Source: Elymus sibiricus (lineage: Eukaryota > Streptophyta > Magnoliopsida > Poales > Poaceae). From it: DNA of 64,000 bases. Below, in pieces: positions 44,730-56,594 of the stretch; the first letter of the stretch is position 1, and every line of letters begins with the position of its first letter. Location of the stretch: contig CM077674.1 of assembly GCA_039707655.1 (NCBI GenBank), positions 235,329,904 to 235,393,903 on the forward strand. The letters run 5' to 3'. The position numbers and the translations under genes were made by a program. The notes below the pieces were generated by a model. It did no database searches. It was not told the origin of the DNA and saw only the letters and a list, made by a program, of their open reading frames with translations.

Positions 44730-46124
44730 ACCCTGTTGAACCGTGCGAGTGTGCGATCATGCGACCATCAAACTGGAGCTGCGCGCTCCTGCTCCTACGG
44801 TGCATTCCTTTTGGCCAAGTGTTCCATTGCCTGGCAGAGTCTGAAGCCTGGTGTTGAGAGAGACTAGGGAACATGCTGTTTATCGATTTTTGTTGTTGTT
44901 CACATGAACCTGTTTTCCCTGTGAGTATTTATGGAATGCATTGCTGTGTAAATGTTTATTTAATAAGATCATGAAATTTTATCTGGAGTATTCTATATTT
45001 TTTCCTATATAATTGTGCTTTAGCAAAACCGAATTTATAAAATGTAAAAAAAAAACTTGTCTTATCCACATTGGACAAAGTTAAGTAAACATAGTGTCTG
45101 AGTAACAAAAAAAGGGTTCTTTTGCGGGGAAAAAAAAAGAATGATCAATGATATCGCATACAACTAGAACAAATAAAGCAATTCCATTTTTTTTGCGGGT
45201 GACAAGTAATATACTTTTTGAACCTTTCGGTGGCCTTTTATCTCATTGTTATTTCTCCAAACTGACAAACCAGACCCACATGTTAGGATGACCTGGTAGG
45301 GTAACTGGGAGGATAACTCGGCCACAAGTGGATCCATCTTATCAGATTAGAGAAAATGTAAATAAGATAAAGTGTAACAAGGTCATAACTAAGAGACAAA
45401 ACACGGGCGATCAGGCGAGGTTTGGAGCTTGCAAATGAAATTGGATTCAGCCAGATAATTATCCAATCCGATTGCTTGGTGGTCGTTGAAACACTATAAA
45501 CGGGAGGTTTTTCCTCTTGGTGGCCATTGAAACACTCCTTTAGTTCTCTCTGTTGGAGTATAGTTATTGTAATATGGATGCCAACATTGTAGCTCATACC
45601 TTTTTTTTTTTTAGGGAAGCTCATACCTTAGTTAGGGAGGTTATGATGCAACCAAGTGTTTGGGTTGACAAGCCTCTGAACTTTATTATCTCTAGTCTTA
45701 TAAACGAATCAGTTATCTGATGGTTAATAAAGCTAGTCATGATGACATTCTCTCTCAAAAAAAAAGAGATAAAACATGGCAAAATAAAATAAAATAAAAT
45801 AGCAGGGTAAAAGTTGTCACAAAGGTCCAACTATCTTTTATCTTTGCTACTATAAAGAAGACAAGTGATTATGGTGGCACATCACCTTCTCATCCCATAC
45901 ACGTAAGACCTCTTTTGACTACTTCCCACATTCATGTGGAGTATTACGGTTGTACAACTTGAACTGATCAGGTCTTCATTCACCAACTCCTTCCACAACT
46001 CAAAACCGAATCCAATATTTTGTTGTTCCTCCATCCAGATTTTGCTTTGTTCCCTTCTATTTAAAGTAAAAAGGCAAAGAACTTCACACGTTTCAACTGA
46101 TTTCATTACAACTTTGCTTTGCGA
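44730..46124. other. FPP 3' UTR and intergenic DNA
   Basis: The FPP 3' UTR likely ends near 44960-44990, after TTTATTTAATAAGATC. The rest is AT-rich with short A/T runs (45601-45613; 45756-45766; an AAAATAAAAT run near 45780-45800). ORFs at 45283-45624 and 45621-45830 have no protein-like features. Confidence 0.45.
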
Positions 46125-46366
46125 CTCCCTCCGCGCATTGATCTTCACGAAAGGCAAACTTTACAAACTTTGAACAAGTTTATTGAGAAAATTATCTATA
46201 TGTATAACACCAAATATATACCATATCAAAATATACTTTATGATGAATCTAATGGTACTGATTTAGTATTCTAGATGTCGGTAATTCTTCCTATAAACTT
46301 GATCAAAGTTTACATGATTTGACTTACAAAAAATCAAAATGCGCACTGTATTCGAGAGGGAGAGAG
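46125..46366. mobile_element. degenerate Stowaway MITE, about 240 bp
   Basis: Starts CTCCCTCCGCGCATTGATC and ends near TTCGAGAGGGAGAGAG followed by TA; the interior holds AACTTTGAACAAGTTTATTG and, inverted, ATAAACTTGATCAAAGTTTA. The left TA is mutated to GA. Confidence 0.6.
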
Positions 46367-46599
46367 TACTACAAAGAAGGCAATTGGTGGCAGCGGTCAA
46401 ACCTTACACGTAGGATCAATTGATGTTCTCCTCCTTTGATTGACTCCCACTACTACTATTATCCAGGAAGCAATATAATATGATTGTCATTATCAGATCC
46501 TTGCCACCGACTCCTTGCACAATTCAACGTCTGAATCAGACCATCTGAATCCAGATTCTGCTTTGTTTCTCTCTATCCAGAGTACAGTAGAGGCAAAGA
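46367..46599. other. intergenic DNA, nothing recognised
   Basis: Contains no ORF or repeat end that I recognise. Confidence 0.4.
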
Positions 46600-46606
46600 A
46601 TTTTAC

Positions 46607-48385
46607 CCAAAAAGGGTTTCCCCGCTTTATATTGTAAAGCAACCATCACCGATTAGAACCGAGAGACCGATACAAACACGCACCACCACCGCATACAACA
46701 CACACCCAAGGCAAGATACAAAGGTGCCGGGCACCGACACACCACCCCACCGACAACCAAGTAAACTACATGAGGAAGACCACTTGGAGCCGACGGAGAC
46801 CTCCACCATGAGCATCCACAATAGAGAGGTGAGCCGGACAACAACGAAACCAGGACTCCAAAGCGGTGCCTCCCGGAAGGGTACGACCATGGATAGCCGC
46901 CACCGCCCGATCTCGAAGATCAGGTTTTCACCCCGAGCAAGATGACAGGAGTGGGAGAGCCGCGACGGAGCCTTCAGAAAGGATACGGCGTCAACGGCCG
47001 CCGCCACCGTCAGCCAGTCAAAGGATTGGGCAAGTGGTGTACCCCGGCGCTTACACCCCTTCGTCGCACTCTAGCTTCGTCAACCACCCGCAACCACACC
47101 ACCTGCGTGGCCATGGTTGCCCGCCCGCACCCGAGACGCACGCTCCGCCCCCAGACGTCGCGCCTCCCGCCGCCAGAGCCGCCGCCCTGCAACCAAACAA
47201 CCCCGAGGCCACACAAAGACCCCGGCTTTGGACCAACTGGCAGCCCTCGACCGACAGAGCCACCAGCAGACGCTCCGCCCCGGACATTGGCAGACCTGCG
47301 CCAACCCACCCGCGGACGAGGAAAGGGGGAGAAGGAGGAGTGGACGTATCCCGACCGGCACACCCCTGTGCCGGCGACAGGTGACGCGACCGCATCGAGG
47401 CCACCCATCCCTCCTATCGAGCTCCCCGCCGAACACGAGGAAAGGGGGAGAAGGAGGAGCGGACGCATCCGGACCGACACCCCCTGTGCCGGCAACAGGT
47501 GATGCGACCGCATCGAGGCCACCCATCCCTCCTATCAATCTCCCCATCGAGCACACCCCGGTGTCGCCCCACCATGGCAGCTGGCACACATCCCCGTGAG
47601 GCCACCAGCAATCGTGCGCCCATCGACGAGGGATACCAAATCAACCAGCAGCAACAGCCAAGGTAGCTCGCCAAGGAGGCCCTCCTGCGCCGAGCGCCAC
47701 CCTCCAGCCGCAAGGGCCCGATTGGACGAGGGCCGCCCACCTCCACCGCTGCCGTGCCGCCCCCTCACCATCGTGCCACGGCGAGAGAGGCCGCCCGCGA
47801 CCCGCAGTGACAGAGGCGGATCCGGACGCGCCGCCACGAAGCCGCCACCGCCGTCACCACCCACTGGCCTGCACCACCACCACTGCTGCGCTGCCACCCC
47901 CCACCGACAGAACACCACGGCAGAGGGCAGCCACCCACAGCCAAGGTCGCCCGCAACCCGCACCGCGCACCGACCGGATCTGAGCGCCGCCGCCAAAGCC
48001 GCCCATGCCATCCGCAGCCAGCACGCGTGCACCACCATGGCGCCGCCTGTCACGCCGCCCACGTCATCCGCGGCCAGCACGCGTGCACCATCACCGCGCC
48101 GCCTGTCACGCCGCCATCCCGCACCGCCGCAGCACCTCTGCGCCGATGCGCCTCCGCGCCGCCACGCCCGCCGCCAAGCGCCGCGTCCCCGACCGGCCGC
48201 AGTAGCCCGCGCCGAGGTCTCCGCGCGAGGAGACGAAAGATCCCCGCCGCCGCCGGCGACGATCGGGGTTCGCCCGGCCGCGCCCTCGGGCGGCGGTGAA
48301 GGAGGGGGAGAGTAGGAGGGGGAGGCCCGGCGGCGGTGGCTAGGGCTCCCTCTCGGTCGCGCGCGGGGAAGTGGAATATACTCTT
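46607..48385 (-). mobile_element. GC-rich non-coding retroposon (LINE-like 3' end), probable
   Basis: In the minus direction it runs from GC-rich sequence near 48360 (CCGAGAGGGAGCCCTAGCC) to a 3' end reading CAATATAAAGCGGGGAAACC and then CTTTTTGGG. That 3' phrase is one I know from the ends of abundant non-LTR retroposons in wheat. ATTTTAC at 46600-46606 and 48386-48392 is a possible target duplication of 7 bp. No endonuclease or polymerase is present; all six frames are open over parts of it because of CCG-rich composition, so the many ORFs here are not genes. Confidence 0.45.
47318..47555. repeat. two tandem copies of a 119-bp unit
   Basis: Units begin GAGGAAAGGGGGAGAAGGAG at 47318 and again at 47437 and differ at about ten positions. 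The second copy ends near 47555. This lies inside the retroposon at 46.6-48.4 kb. Confidence 0.85.
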
Positions 48386-48486
48386 ATTTTACTGGACAAA
48401 TGTAGCATTTCTGTTCTCTTAAAGATGTCATTTTGTGATGCATGCAGTCAACATTTTGAAGTTTCAAAACCTGACGGTAGCATATA

Positions 48487-48643
48487 CTCCCTCCGTTCCT
48501 AAATATAAGTCTTTGTAGAGATTCCACTATGAACCACATATGAATGTATATAGATGCATTTAGAATGTAGATTCACTCATTTTGTTTCGTATGTAGTCCA
48601 TAGTGGAATCTCTACAAAGACTTATATTTAGGAACGGAGGGAG
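48487..48643. mobile_element. Stowaway MITE, 157 bp
   Basis: Inverted ends CTCCCTCCGTTCCTAAATAT and its complement, flanked by TA (48485-48486, 48644-48645); interior arms (GTCTTTGTAGAGATTCCACTA) also pair, so it folds as one hairpin. Confidence 0.95.
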
Positions 48644-48777
48644 TACTAGTTGACAGTATTTTGGATTGGTCATCTACATATGCATGGTATTGCTAGATCA
48701 ATGATAAAATATTTTCATCTCATTATTATTATTAATATTTGCCAACTTCTAGAAACAGAAAGCAATTATTAAAGGTA

Positions 48778-48826
48778 CTCCCTCCGTCCCATAATATAAG
48801 AACGTTTTTTACACTGACGGAGGGAG
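48778..48826. mobile_element. deleted Stowaway MITE, 49 bp
   Basis: CTCCCTCCGTCCCATAATAT at the left, ACTGACGGAGGGAG at the right, TA duplications at 48776-48777 and 48827-48828. Much shorter than the usual 80 bp, so the centre is deleted. Confidence 0.9.
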
Positions 48827-48828
48827 TA

Positions 48829-49428
48829 GAAGATAGCGTGAATGTTCAAAACGACCAAGTAAAAGAATAACCGACCTAGTGCTATGACATAGCTTTGTCT
48901 ATCTGAGCAGTTCCAACATCTCTCTCTACATTGCTGGATTTCTAAGTTATTAAATTTGAGCTTCCAGGTAAAGCGAGCTTTGACAAATCATAATATTTGC
49001 CGTGTAAAGAGTGCTTCTCATTCAGCAGGGTACAACATACATCCAGTGTGAGGTTGTGCCTTCTGAACCACAGTAGAGACACACCACCGTTGGTATTTGG
49101 ATGCAGAAGGATTTCAAGATTCTTTCGGTGCGGTAAGGTGTCTGCGAGTGCTCGGCCCAAAGGATCGCTCTCACGGGAAGGTGATTCTCTGACTTTTATC
49201 ATTTATAAAGGAATTGAATAGTAACGAGATCATGTCGTTGGTGATACATGTACATCATGATTCCGCCACCCAAGCTGATCTCACAGAACAGAATACAAGT
49301 GGAACCTAATTGGCCCCGATGGGAATACTGCTTGCTTGGTCCGAATTCTTTTCTTGGCGTAACTATCCGTTGTGACTTGCGGCGCCCAGTTCCATCCATC
49401 TGCCCTGCCTTTAATGCAGAGTCGTGCT
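48829..49428. other. unidentified low-copy-looking DNA
   Basis: A plus-strand stretch at 48968-49050 follows an acceptor-like CTTCCAG (48961-48967) and is open for about 28 codons, but no family is recognised. A poly(A) retroposon is inserted directly after this block. Confidence 0.3.
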
Positions 49429-50761
49429 TCTAGTGTCCGTCTTTTTTTTTTAGAAAAGGAGGATGTACCCCGGCCTCTGCATCTGGACGATGCATGCAGT
49501 CATTTTATTAATTATTCATAAAGACCTTACAAAGTAATACATCAATACATCTGAAGCCACCATCCTGGCAACACCTGTTGCTACTCCTATCCCGTTGATG
49601 AAGGGGTGCCGAATGTCCGAGCCTAATACCAAACAGACATCGCACCAAAACCTAACATCTAAAGCCGGATGCCCCAGCCTAGCCACATACCGGGACTGGG
49701 TCACACACCGGTCCGGCGCACTCACAGTGGGCACCACATGCGCACCCTGCAAGGCCCGACACCACTGTCTTCCATTGATCCATCTTCAGAGCAGAAACTG
49801 ACGCATTGACCGTGCCAGGCCTCTTTGCCATCGACGCCACCACGACGCCAGACAGCGTCGTCCTCCTGCGCGAGTCCATCCTCGCACATCGGACGCCGAA
49901 TCTGCACTGCGCCACGCCGTCGAGATCCGTCGCCATCAATGTGTAGGATGAAGCACCGCTCCACCAAAGATGCGGTCCACTGGTCCCTCGAGCGGTCGAG
50001 CCCGTGCACACCTCCAAGAATGACGCCCCCAAGGGGGAAACGACATAAGAGCACCGCCGTCTTCCGATCTACTGATCTAGGGTTTCCCCCGGAGGTAGTA
50101 GATAGTGGTCTAGAACTTCTCCACGACGATGCCTCCAAGAAGGGAACGACACTGAATAGCGCCGCCATCGCCGGCCTTGGCATCTAGCCGAGAGCAGATT
50201 TTCACCCAGATCTGTTCGAAGAACTCCATCCAGCTTCTTGTGCACGAGTCGCCGCCTTCTATGCCGGGGACCGGACCAAAAGGATCCAGCCGCCGCCGCC
50301 TGACCGGCGGCGGCACCACCACGGTGCCAGAGCAGCCGGCTTCGTCAGGCCCACCGCGCCAGCCTGCCGCCGCGCACCAGATCCGGCGGCCCGCATAAGC
50401 CCATCTGGCCCCGGCGAGATCCGAGATTCCGACCACCGCCACAGGGGCGCCTCCGCCGTGGGAAGGACGCGCCGCCGCTGTCGCCGCCGCCGGGATCCCG
50501 CCGCACCGCGCCGCCGAATCACCGTAGTGGCCATGTCGCCGCCGCCAGAATAAGACGCCACCGCGCGCGAGGGAGAAGACCCCGCCGCCGCCGTCACAGC
50601 CCACAGCCCGAGCTTCGCCGGCGTGAACTCGGGCGGCGGCAGGAGGGAGGGATCGGGGAGAGGAGGCCGAGGGCTGGCGGCGCGATCTCCCCCGTGTCGC
50701 CTAGGGTTGGCGACGCGGGGGTCAGGGGGCCTGTTGTGTATAACTGTCTAGTGTCCGTCTT
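49429..50761 (-). mobile_element. poly(A) retroposon with 15-bp target-site duplication
   Basis: Perfect direct repeats TCTAGTGTCCGTCTT at 49429-49443 and 50747-50761 flank an insert of about 1.3 kb. At its left edge a run of T (poly(A) of a minus-strand element) is followed by CCGGCCTCTGCATCTGGACG and ATTAATTATTC, the same 3' end as the truncated copy at 41.4 kb. A long exact duplication plus poly(A) shows target-primed reverse transcription. The 5' part (50150-50746) is CCG-rich and starts, in the minus direction, ACAACAGGCCCCCTGACCCC. I see no endonuclease or reverse transcriptase, so it depends on another LINE, perhaps one like the open L1 at 34-39 kb. Confidence 0.85.
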
Positions 50762-51080
50762 ATTGCAACAAAACATCCATGGACAATGCTTCGAGCAACT
50801 ACAACCGGAGTTGGCATATCCAAGCCCCTATACGTCCGTGGACGCGCCTAAACGTGCCCACGGACAGCGCCGACGGGTCCTCATTTCTCTTCCACGACCA
50901 CACTCCTCGTATCCCAATACTCAAATCCATGTAAATCCATGCGTGTCCATCATATAACACAAATTCATCATAAATTCAATGATACAAAGTAAACGACGGT
51001 TCATTGCATGTCAAAATAAAATTCAATAGTTCATACATAGATAGGCGGAAACAGCTCGATAAAATATCTAAGGAAGATAG
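50762..51080. other. intergenic DNA, nothing recognised
   Basis: Contains no ORF with protein-like composition. It might be an old Harbinger-type fragment, but no ends were found. Confidence 0.3.
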
Positions 51081-52110
51081 GTGGCCAACCGAATGACCGC
51101 TCCTGCTCCTGCTCCTCCCCCTGCGACCCACCTTCCCCCACCCACCTCCAATGGCACCACCGCGTCCACCACCGCCGCATTCCCCTGCTGCCCCCACGCC
51201 GCGCCGGTCCAGATCCACCTGCTCGCCGCCTCCTCCGGGCTCGACGGTACCGCGGATGCCCCTCCCCTTCGTGTACCAGTCGTTCCCGGAGATGCTGCAG
51301 CCGATTGGATCGGTGCCGCCGGAGACGCTACAGGCGACGAGAGCACGGCGCTGGATGGAGCGGGCTCTGCGGATCCGCGACGACGCCTTCTCGTGGATAT
51401 AGTGTGTGCAAGAGTGGAAGGCGGCGGAGAGAGAAGCAGAGGAGGTCTCAGATCCAGGTTCGAGAGAGATTCAGATGAGGCATGTGGAGATCTGCAAAAC
51501 TCGTGCGGATCGAGATTTGCTGAACCTTGCACGCCGAATCTACTTCGAGGGCAACCGAGGAGAGAAATCAAGGATGCCGAATCCGACCGCGCCACTGGTG
51601 GCCTTCGTCAATTGGGCAAAACAGGAGGCGCGGTGCGGGAATCCGAGCCGCTGTGCGAGATGGGAATGCCTCGTCGGGAGGTTGCGTACCGCCCCCCCAT
51701 CGGAATCGGAGGATGTCGATCCATGGCCATTCCTGTCCCCAACTCCAGCAACGGATTAAGGACTGTTTTGAAAGGAGCAATGGCGACGTCTGAGGTATGG
51801 AGGAATGAGTGCGCAAGTCTGCAAGGAGCTCTGATCGAAGGCTGCGCTGCTCATGTACACTGTGGCTTTGGGGGTCAGGCCTCCTCATACTGCATTTATT
51901 CAGTGGAGAGAGACTGGGAGGGCACAAGTACTGTACGCATGACTCCGGTTTACTCCACCCAACACAACGGCCATGAGTGTTGGCGCAGAAGCTCCCTTCC
52001 TGATGCAGAGAAAGGAGGAAGAGCTGATCAGAGACTACATGCAATCAATAGCGTCGAGGATGAGACTGCCAAGGAGGGGTTCAGACACGATGCAGAAGCT
52101 GGTGGTCAGG
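51081..52110 (+). pseudogene. unidentified coding-like sequence, interrupted by the copia insertion
   Basis: Several plus-strand frames are open. The longest, from 51081, runs into the LTR and is probably not real. Another frame (51151 on, single stop at 51400-51402) reads RARRWMERALRIRDDAF, QEWKAAEREAEEVS and RADRDLLNLARRIYFE, which is protein-like. Near the insertion a third frame starts at ATG 51973 (MSVGAEAPFLMQRKEEELIR) and stays open to the insertion at 52110, then continues in frame after the target duplication at 63657-63716. The family is not recognised; a LINE ORF1 is one possibility because of the basic stretch further on at 63.9 kb. Frameshifts must separate the pieces. Confidence 0.35.
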
Positions 52111-53852
52111 TGATGGAAATATGCCCTAGAGGCAATAATAAAGTTGTTATTATTTTATATTTCCTTGTTCATGATAAAGGTTTATTATTCATGCTAGAAT
52201 TGTATTGACCGGAAACTTAAATACATGTGTGAATACATAAACAAATACCGTATCCCTAGTGAGCCTCTACTAGACTAGCTCGTTGATCAAAGATGGTTAA
52301 GGTTTCCTAACCATAGACATGAGTTGTCATTTGATAACGGGATCACATCATTAGGAGAATGATGTGATGGACAAGACCCATCCGTTAGCTTAGCATATGA
52401 TCGTTCTGTTTATTGCTACTGCTTTCTTGAATGTCAAATACATGTTCCTCAGACCATGAGATCATGCAACTCCCGGATACCGGAGGAATACCTTGTGTGC
52501 TATCAAACGTCACAACGTAACTGGGTGATCATAAAGATGCTCTACAGGTATCTCTGAAGGTGTCCGTTGAGTTGGCATGGATCGAGACTGGGATTTGTCA
52601 CTCCGTGTTTCGGAGAGGTATCTCTGGGCCCTCTCGGTAATGCACATCATAAGAAGCTTGCAAGCAAAGTGACTAAGGAGTTAGTTACGGGATGATGTAT
52701 TACGGAACGAGTAAAGAGACTTGCCGGTAACGAGATTGAACTAGGTATGGAGATACCGACGATCGAATCTCGGGCAAGTAACATACCGACGGACAAAGGG
52801 AATTACGTATGTTGTCATTGCGGTTCGACCGATAAGATCTTCGTGGAATATGTAGGAACCAATATGAGCATCCAGGTTCCACTATTGGTTATTGACCGGA
52901 GAGGCGTCTTAGTCATATCTACATCATTCCCGAACCCGTAGGGTCCGCACGCTTAACGTTCGTTGACGATATAGTGTTATATGAGTTATGTGAATTGGTA
53001 ACCGAATGTTGTTCGGAGTCCAGGATGAGATCCCGGACGTCACGAGGAGTCTCGGAATGGTCGAGAGGTAAATATTTATATATGGGAAGTCATATTTTGG
53101 GTTCCGGAAAAAGGTGCAGTTTTTTCGGTATTGTACCGGGAAGCTTCCAGAAGGTTCCGGAGGATTCCGGAGGAGTCTGGAAGTCCACAAGTGGGTCCAC
53201 CACGTCCCAAGGGCTGGCATGGGCTAAGGGGAGGCGCCCTGGCCTTATTGGGCCAGGCGCACCAAGTCCTCAAAAGCCCACGCAGCTAGGGAAAGAAAAA
53301 AAGGGAGAGTCCTAGTAGGAATAGGATTGGACTTTGGAGTCCAAGTCCACGTGTGTACTATTCAAGGTTACTGTTCACGTGGCACTATTCCTTCTACTCC
53401 AAGCCCCTACACATATATAAATAGAGGAGAGGGGGCGCCCCAAAGGGGACAACATTGTCTTAGCCGTGTGCGGCGCCCCCCTCCACAGTTCCGTTCCTCG
53501 GACATATTTTCGCAGTGCTTGGGCGAAGCCCTGCGGAGATAGCATCACCATCACCGTCACCACGCCGTCGTGCTGCCGGAACTCATCCACTACCTCGCCG
53601 TCTTGCTGGATCAAGAAGTCGAGGACGTCAACGAGCTGAACGTGTGCTGAACGCGGAGGTGCCGTACGTTCGGTGCTCGGTCGGTTGGATCGTGAAGTTG
53701 TTCGACGACATCAACCGCGTTGTTCTAACGCTTCTGCTTACGGTCTACGAGGGTACGTAGACATACTCCCCCTCTCGTAGCTATGCATCTCCATGGATAG
53801 ATCTTGCATGTGCGTAGAATTTTTTTTGTTTTCCGTGCAACGTTCCCCAACA
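52111..53852 (+). repeat. copia 5' LTR, 1742 bp
   Basis: Bounded by TG at 52111 and CA at 53852. A TATA box (ATATATAAATAG) is at about 53412-53423, with the R region start expected some 30 bp downstream. The reading frames called inside it, and identically in the 3' LTR, are non-coding. Confidence 0.95.
53413..53423 (+). promoter_or_regulatory. TATA box of the copia 5' LTR
   Basis: ATATATAAATA followed by a GAGGAGAGGGGGC leader start. The same box is at about 63212-63222 in the 3' LTR. Confidence 0.7.
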
Positions 53853-53853
53853 G

Positions 53854-53871
53854 TGGCATCATGAGCCAGGT
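53854..53871 (+). other. copia primer-binding site, initiator tRNA-Met type (diverged)
   Basis: TGGCATCATGAGCCAGGT begins one base after the LTR end. The typical site for methionine initiator tRNA is TGGTATCAGAGCC; this copy has a few differences (C for T, TGA for AGA). Confidence 0.8.
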
Positions 53872-55059
53872 CTATGCGTAGATGATATGCACGAGTAGAA
53901 CACAAAGAGTTGTGGGCGGTGATCGTCATACTGCTTACCACCAACGTCTTATTTTGATTCGGCGGTATTGTAAGATGAAGCGGCCCGGACCAACCTTACA
54001 TGTCCACGTACATGAGACCGGTTCCACCGATAGACATGCAACTTTTTTGCATAAAGGTGGCTGGCGGGTGTCTGTTTCTCCTACTTTAGTTGAATCGAAT
54101 TTGACTGCGGCCGGTCCTTGTTGAAGGTTAAAACAGCAAACTTGATAAATCACCGTTGTGGTTTTGTGCTGTAGGTAAGAACGGTTCTTGCTAGAAGCCC
54201 GTAGCAGCCACGTAAAACTTGCAACAACAAAGTAGAGGACGTCTAACTTGTTTTTGCAGGGTATGCTGTGATGTGATATGGTCAAGACATGATGTGATAT
54301 ACGTTATTGTATGAGATGATCATGTTTTGTAATTTATCGGCAACCGGCAGGAGCGTTATGGTTGTCTCTTTATTGTATGAAATGCAAGCGCCATGTAATT
54401 GCTTTACTTTATCGCTATGCGTTAGCAATAGTTGTAGAAGCAATAGTTGGCGAGACGACCACGACACAACGATGGAGATCATGACGATGCTTTGGAGATG
54501 GAGATCAAGAGCACAAGATAATGGCCATATCATGTCACATATTTTGATTGCATGTGATGTTTATCCTTTATGCATCTTATTTTGCTTAGAACGACGGTAG
54601 CATTATAAGATGATCCCTTCACTAAATTTCAAGATAAAAGTGTTCTCCCCGAGTATGCACCGTTGCTAAAGTTCATCGTTTCGAAGCACCTCGTGATGAT
54701 CGGGTGTGATAGATTCTACGTTCACATACAACGGGTGTAAGCCAGTTTTACACAAGCAGAATACTTGGGTTAAACTTGACGAGCCTAGCATGTACAGACA
54801 TGGTCTCGGAACACTGGAGACCGAAAGGTCAAACATGAGTCATATAGTAGATATGATCAACATGGAGATGTTCACCATTGATGACTATCCCATCTCACGT
54901 AATGATCGGACATGGGCTAGTTGATTTGGATCATGTATCACTTAGTTAACTTGAGGGATGTTAATTTAAGTGGGAGTTCATTAGTAATTTGATTAATTGA
55001 ACTTAATTTATCATGAACTTAGTCTTGATAGTTTCTTTGCATATCTATGTTGTAGATAA
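53872..55059 (+). other. copia 5' leader between primer site and gag
   Basis: Non-coding leader of 1.2 kb as expected for this family; short frames inside it are not supported. Confidence 0.7.
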
Positions 55060-56594
55060 ATGGCCCGTGCTACTGTTCCGTTGAATTTTAATGCGTTCCT
55101 AGAGAAAGCTAAGTTGAAAGATGATGGTAGCAACTACACGGACTGGGTCCGTAACTTGAGGATTATCCTCATTGCTGCACAGAAGAATTATGTCCTTGAT
55201 GCACCGCTAGGTGATGGACCTGCTGCAGGAGCTGCTGCAGACGTTGTGAACGCCTGGCAGGCTCGATCTGATGACTACTCGATAGTTCAGTGTGCCATGC
55301 TCTACGGCTTAGAACCGGGACTGCAAAAGCGTTCTGAACGCCACGGAGCATATGAGATGTTCCAAGAGCTGAAATTGATATTTCAAGCTAATGCCCGGGT
55401 TGTGAGATATGAAGTCTCCAACAAGTTCTTTAGCTGTAAGATGGAGGAGAACAGTTCTGTCAGTGAACACATACTCAGAATGTCTGGGTACCACAACCAC
55501 TTGACTCAGCTGGGAATTGATCTTCCGGTTGAGAGTGTTATTGACAGAGTTCTTCAGTCACTGCCACCAAGCTATAAAGGCTTCGTGATGAACTATAATA
55601 TGCAAGGGATGGAGAAGACAATTCCCGAGCTCTTCGCGATGCTGAAATCAGCGGAGGTAGAAATCAAGAAGGAGCATCAAGTGTTGATGGTTAACAAAAC
55701 CACTAGTTTCAAGAAAAAGGGCAAGGGAAAGAAGGGGAACTTCAAGAAGAACAGCAAGCAAGTTGCCGCTCCCACGAAGAAACCCAAAGCTGAACCCAGG
55801 CCTGAAACAGAGTGCTTCTACTGCAAAGGGACTGGTCACTGGAAGCGGAACTGCCCCAAGTATTTGGCGGATAAGAAGGATGGCAAAGTGAGCAAAGGTA
55901 TATTTGATATACATGTTATTGATGTGTTCCTCACTAATGCTCGCAGTAGCGCCTGGGTATTTGATACTGGTTTGGTTGCTCATATTTGTAACTCGAAACA
56001 GGAGCTACGGAATAAGCGAAGATTGGCTAAGGACGAGGTGAGGATGCGCGTCGGGAATGGTTCCAAGGTTGATGTGATCGCCGTCGGCACGCTACCTCTA
56101 CATCTACCTTCGGGATTAGTTTTAGACCTCAATAATTGTTATTTGGTGCCAGCGTTGAGCATGAACATTATATCTGGATCTTGTTTATTGCGAGATGGTT
56201 ATTCATTTAAGTCAGAGAATAATGGTTATTCTATTTATATGAGTAACATATTTTATGGTCACACACCTTTTGTGAATGGTCTATTCTTGTTGAATCTCGA
56301 TCGTAGTGATACACATATTCATAATATTGATGCCAAAAGATGCAAAGTTGATAATGATAGTGCAACATACTTGTGGCACTGCCGTTTAGGTCATATTGGT
56401 GTAAAGCGCATGAAGAAACTCCATGCGGATGGACTTTTGGAATCTCTTGATTATGAATCATTTGATACTTGCGAACCATGCCTCATGGGCAAGATGACTA
56501 AAACTCCGTTCTCTGGAACAATGGAGCGAGCTACTGATTTGTTGGAAATAATACATACCGATGTATGCGGTCCGATGAAGCGGGTATCGTTATT
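55060..56594 (+). pseudogene. gag-pol: copia gag, zinc knuckle, protease and GAG-pre-integrase (frame 1)
   Basis: ATG at 55060 (ATGGCC context) opens about 510 codons. Gag occupies residues 1-220 (FLEKAKLKDDGSNYTDWVRN, RYEVSNKFFSCKM, LPPSYKGFVMNYN). A lysine-rich stretch is followed by a CCHC knuckle CFYCKGTGHWKRNC at about residue 252. Protease follows with WVFDTGLVAHICN at about residue 302; the catalytic DTG is there but the next residue is Leu instead of the usual Ser. GAG-pre-integrase LWHCRLGHIGVKRMKKLH lies near residue 445, and the integrase start DLLEIIHTDVCGPM near 500. The frame then breaks: a small deletion with frameshift near 56580-56600 shifts the rest into another frame. Confidence 0.9.

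Noticed and set aside
46866..48315. Pro/Arg-rich proteins of 170-240 aa
   Set aside because: Overlapping frames on both strands in a CCG-rich retroposon; composition only, no domain.
49722..50604. Gly-rich minus-strand proteins in the 1.3-kb retroposon
   Set aside because: No LINE or other domain is visible; the GC-rich 5' part explains the open frames.
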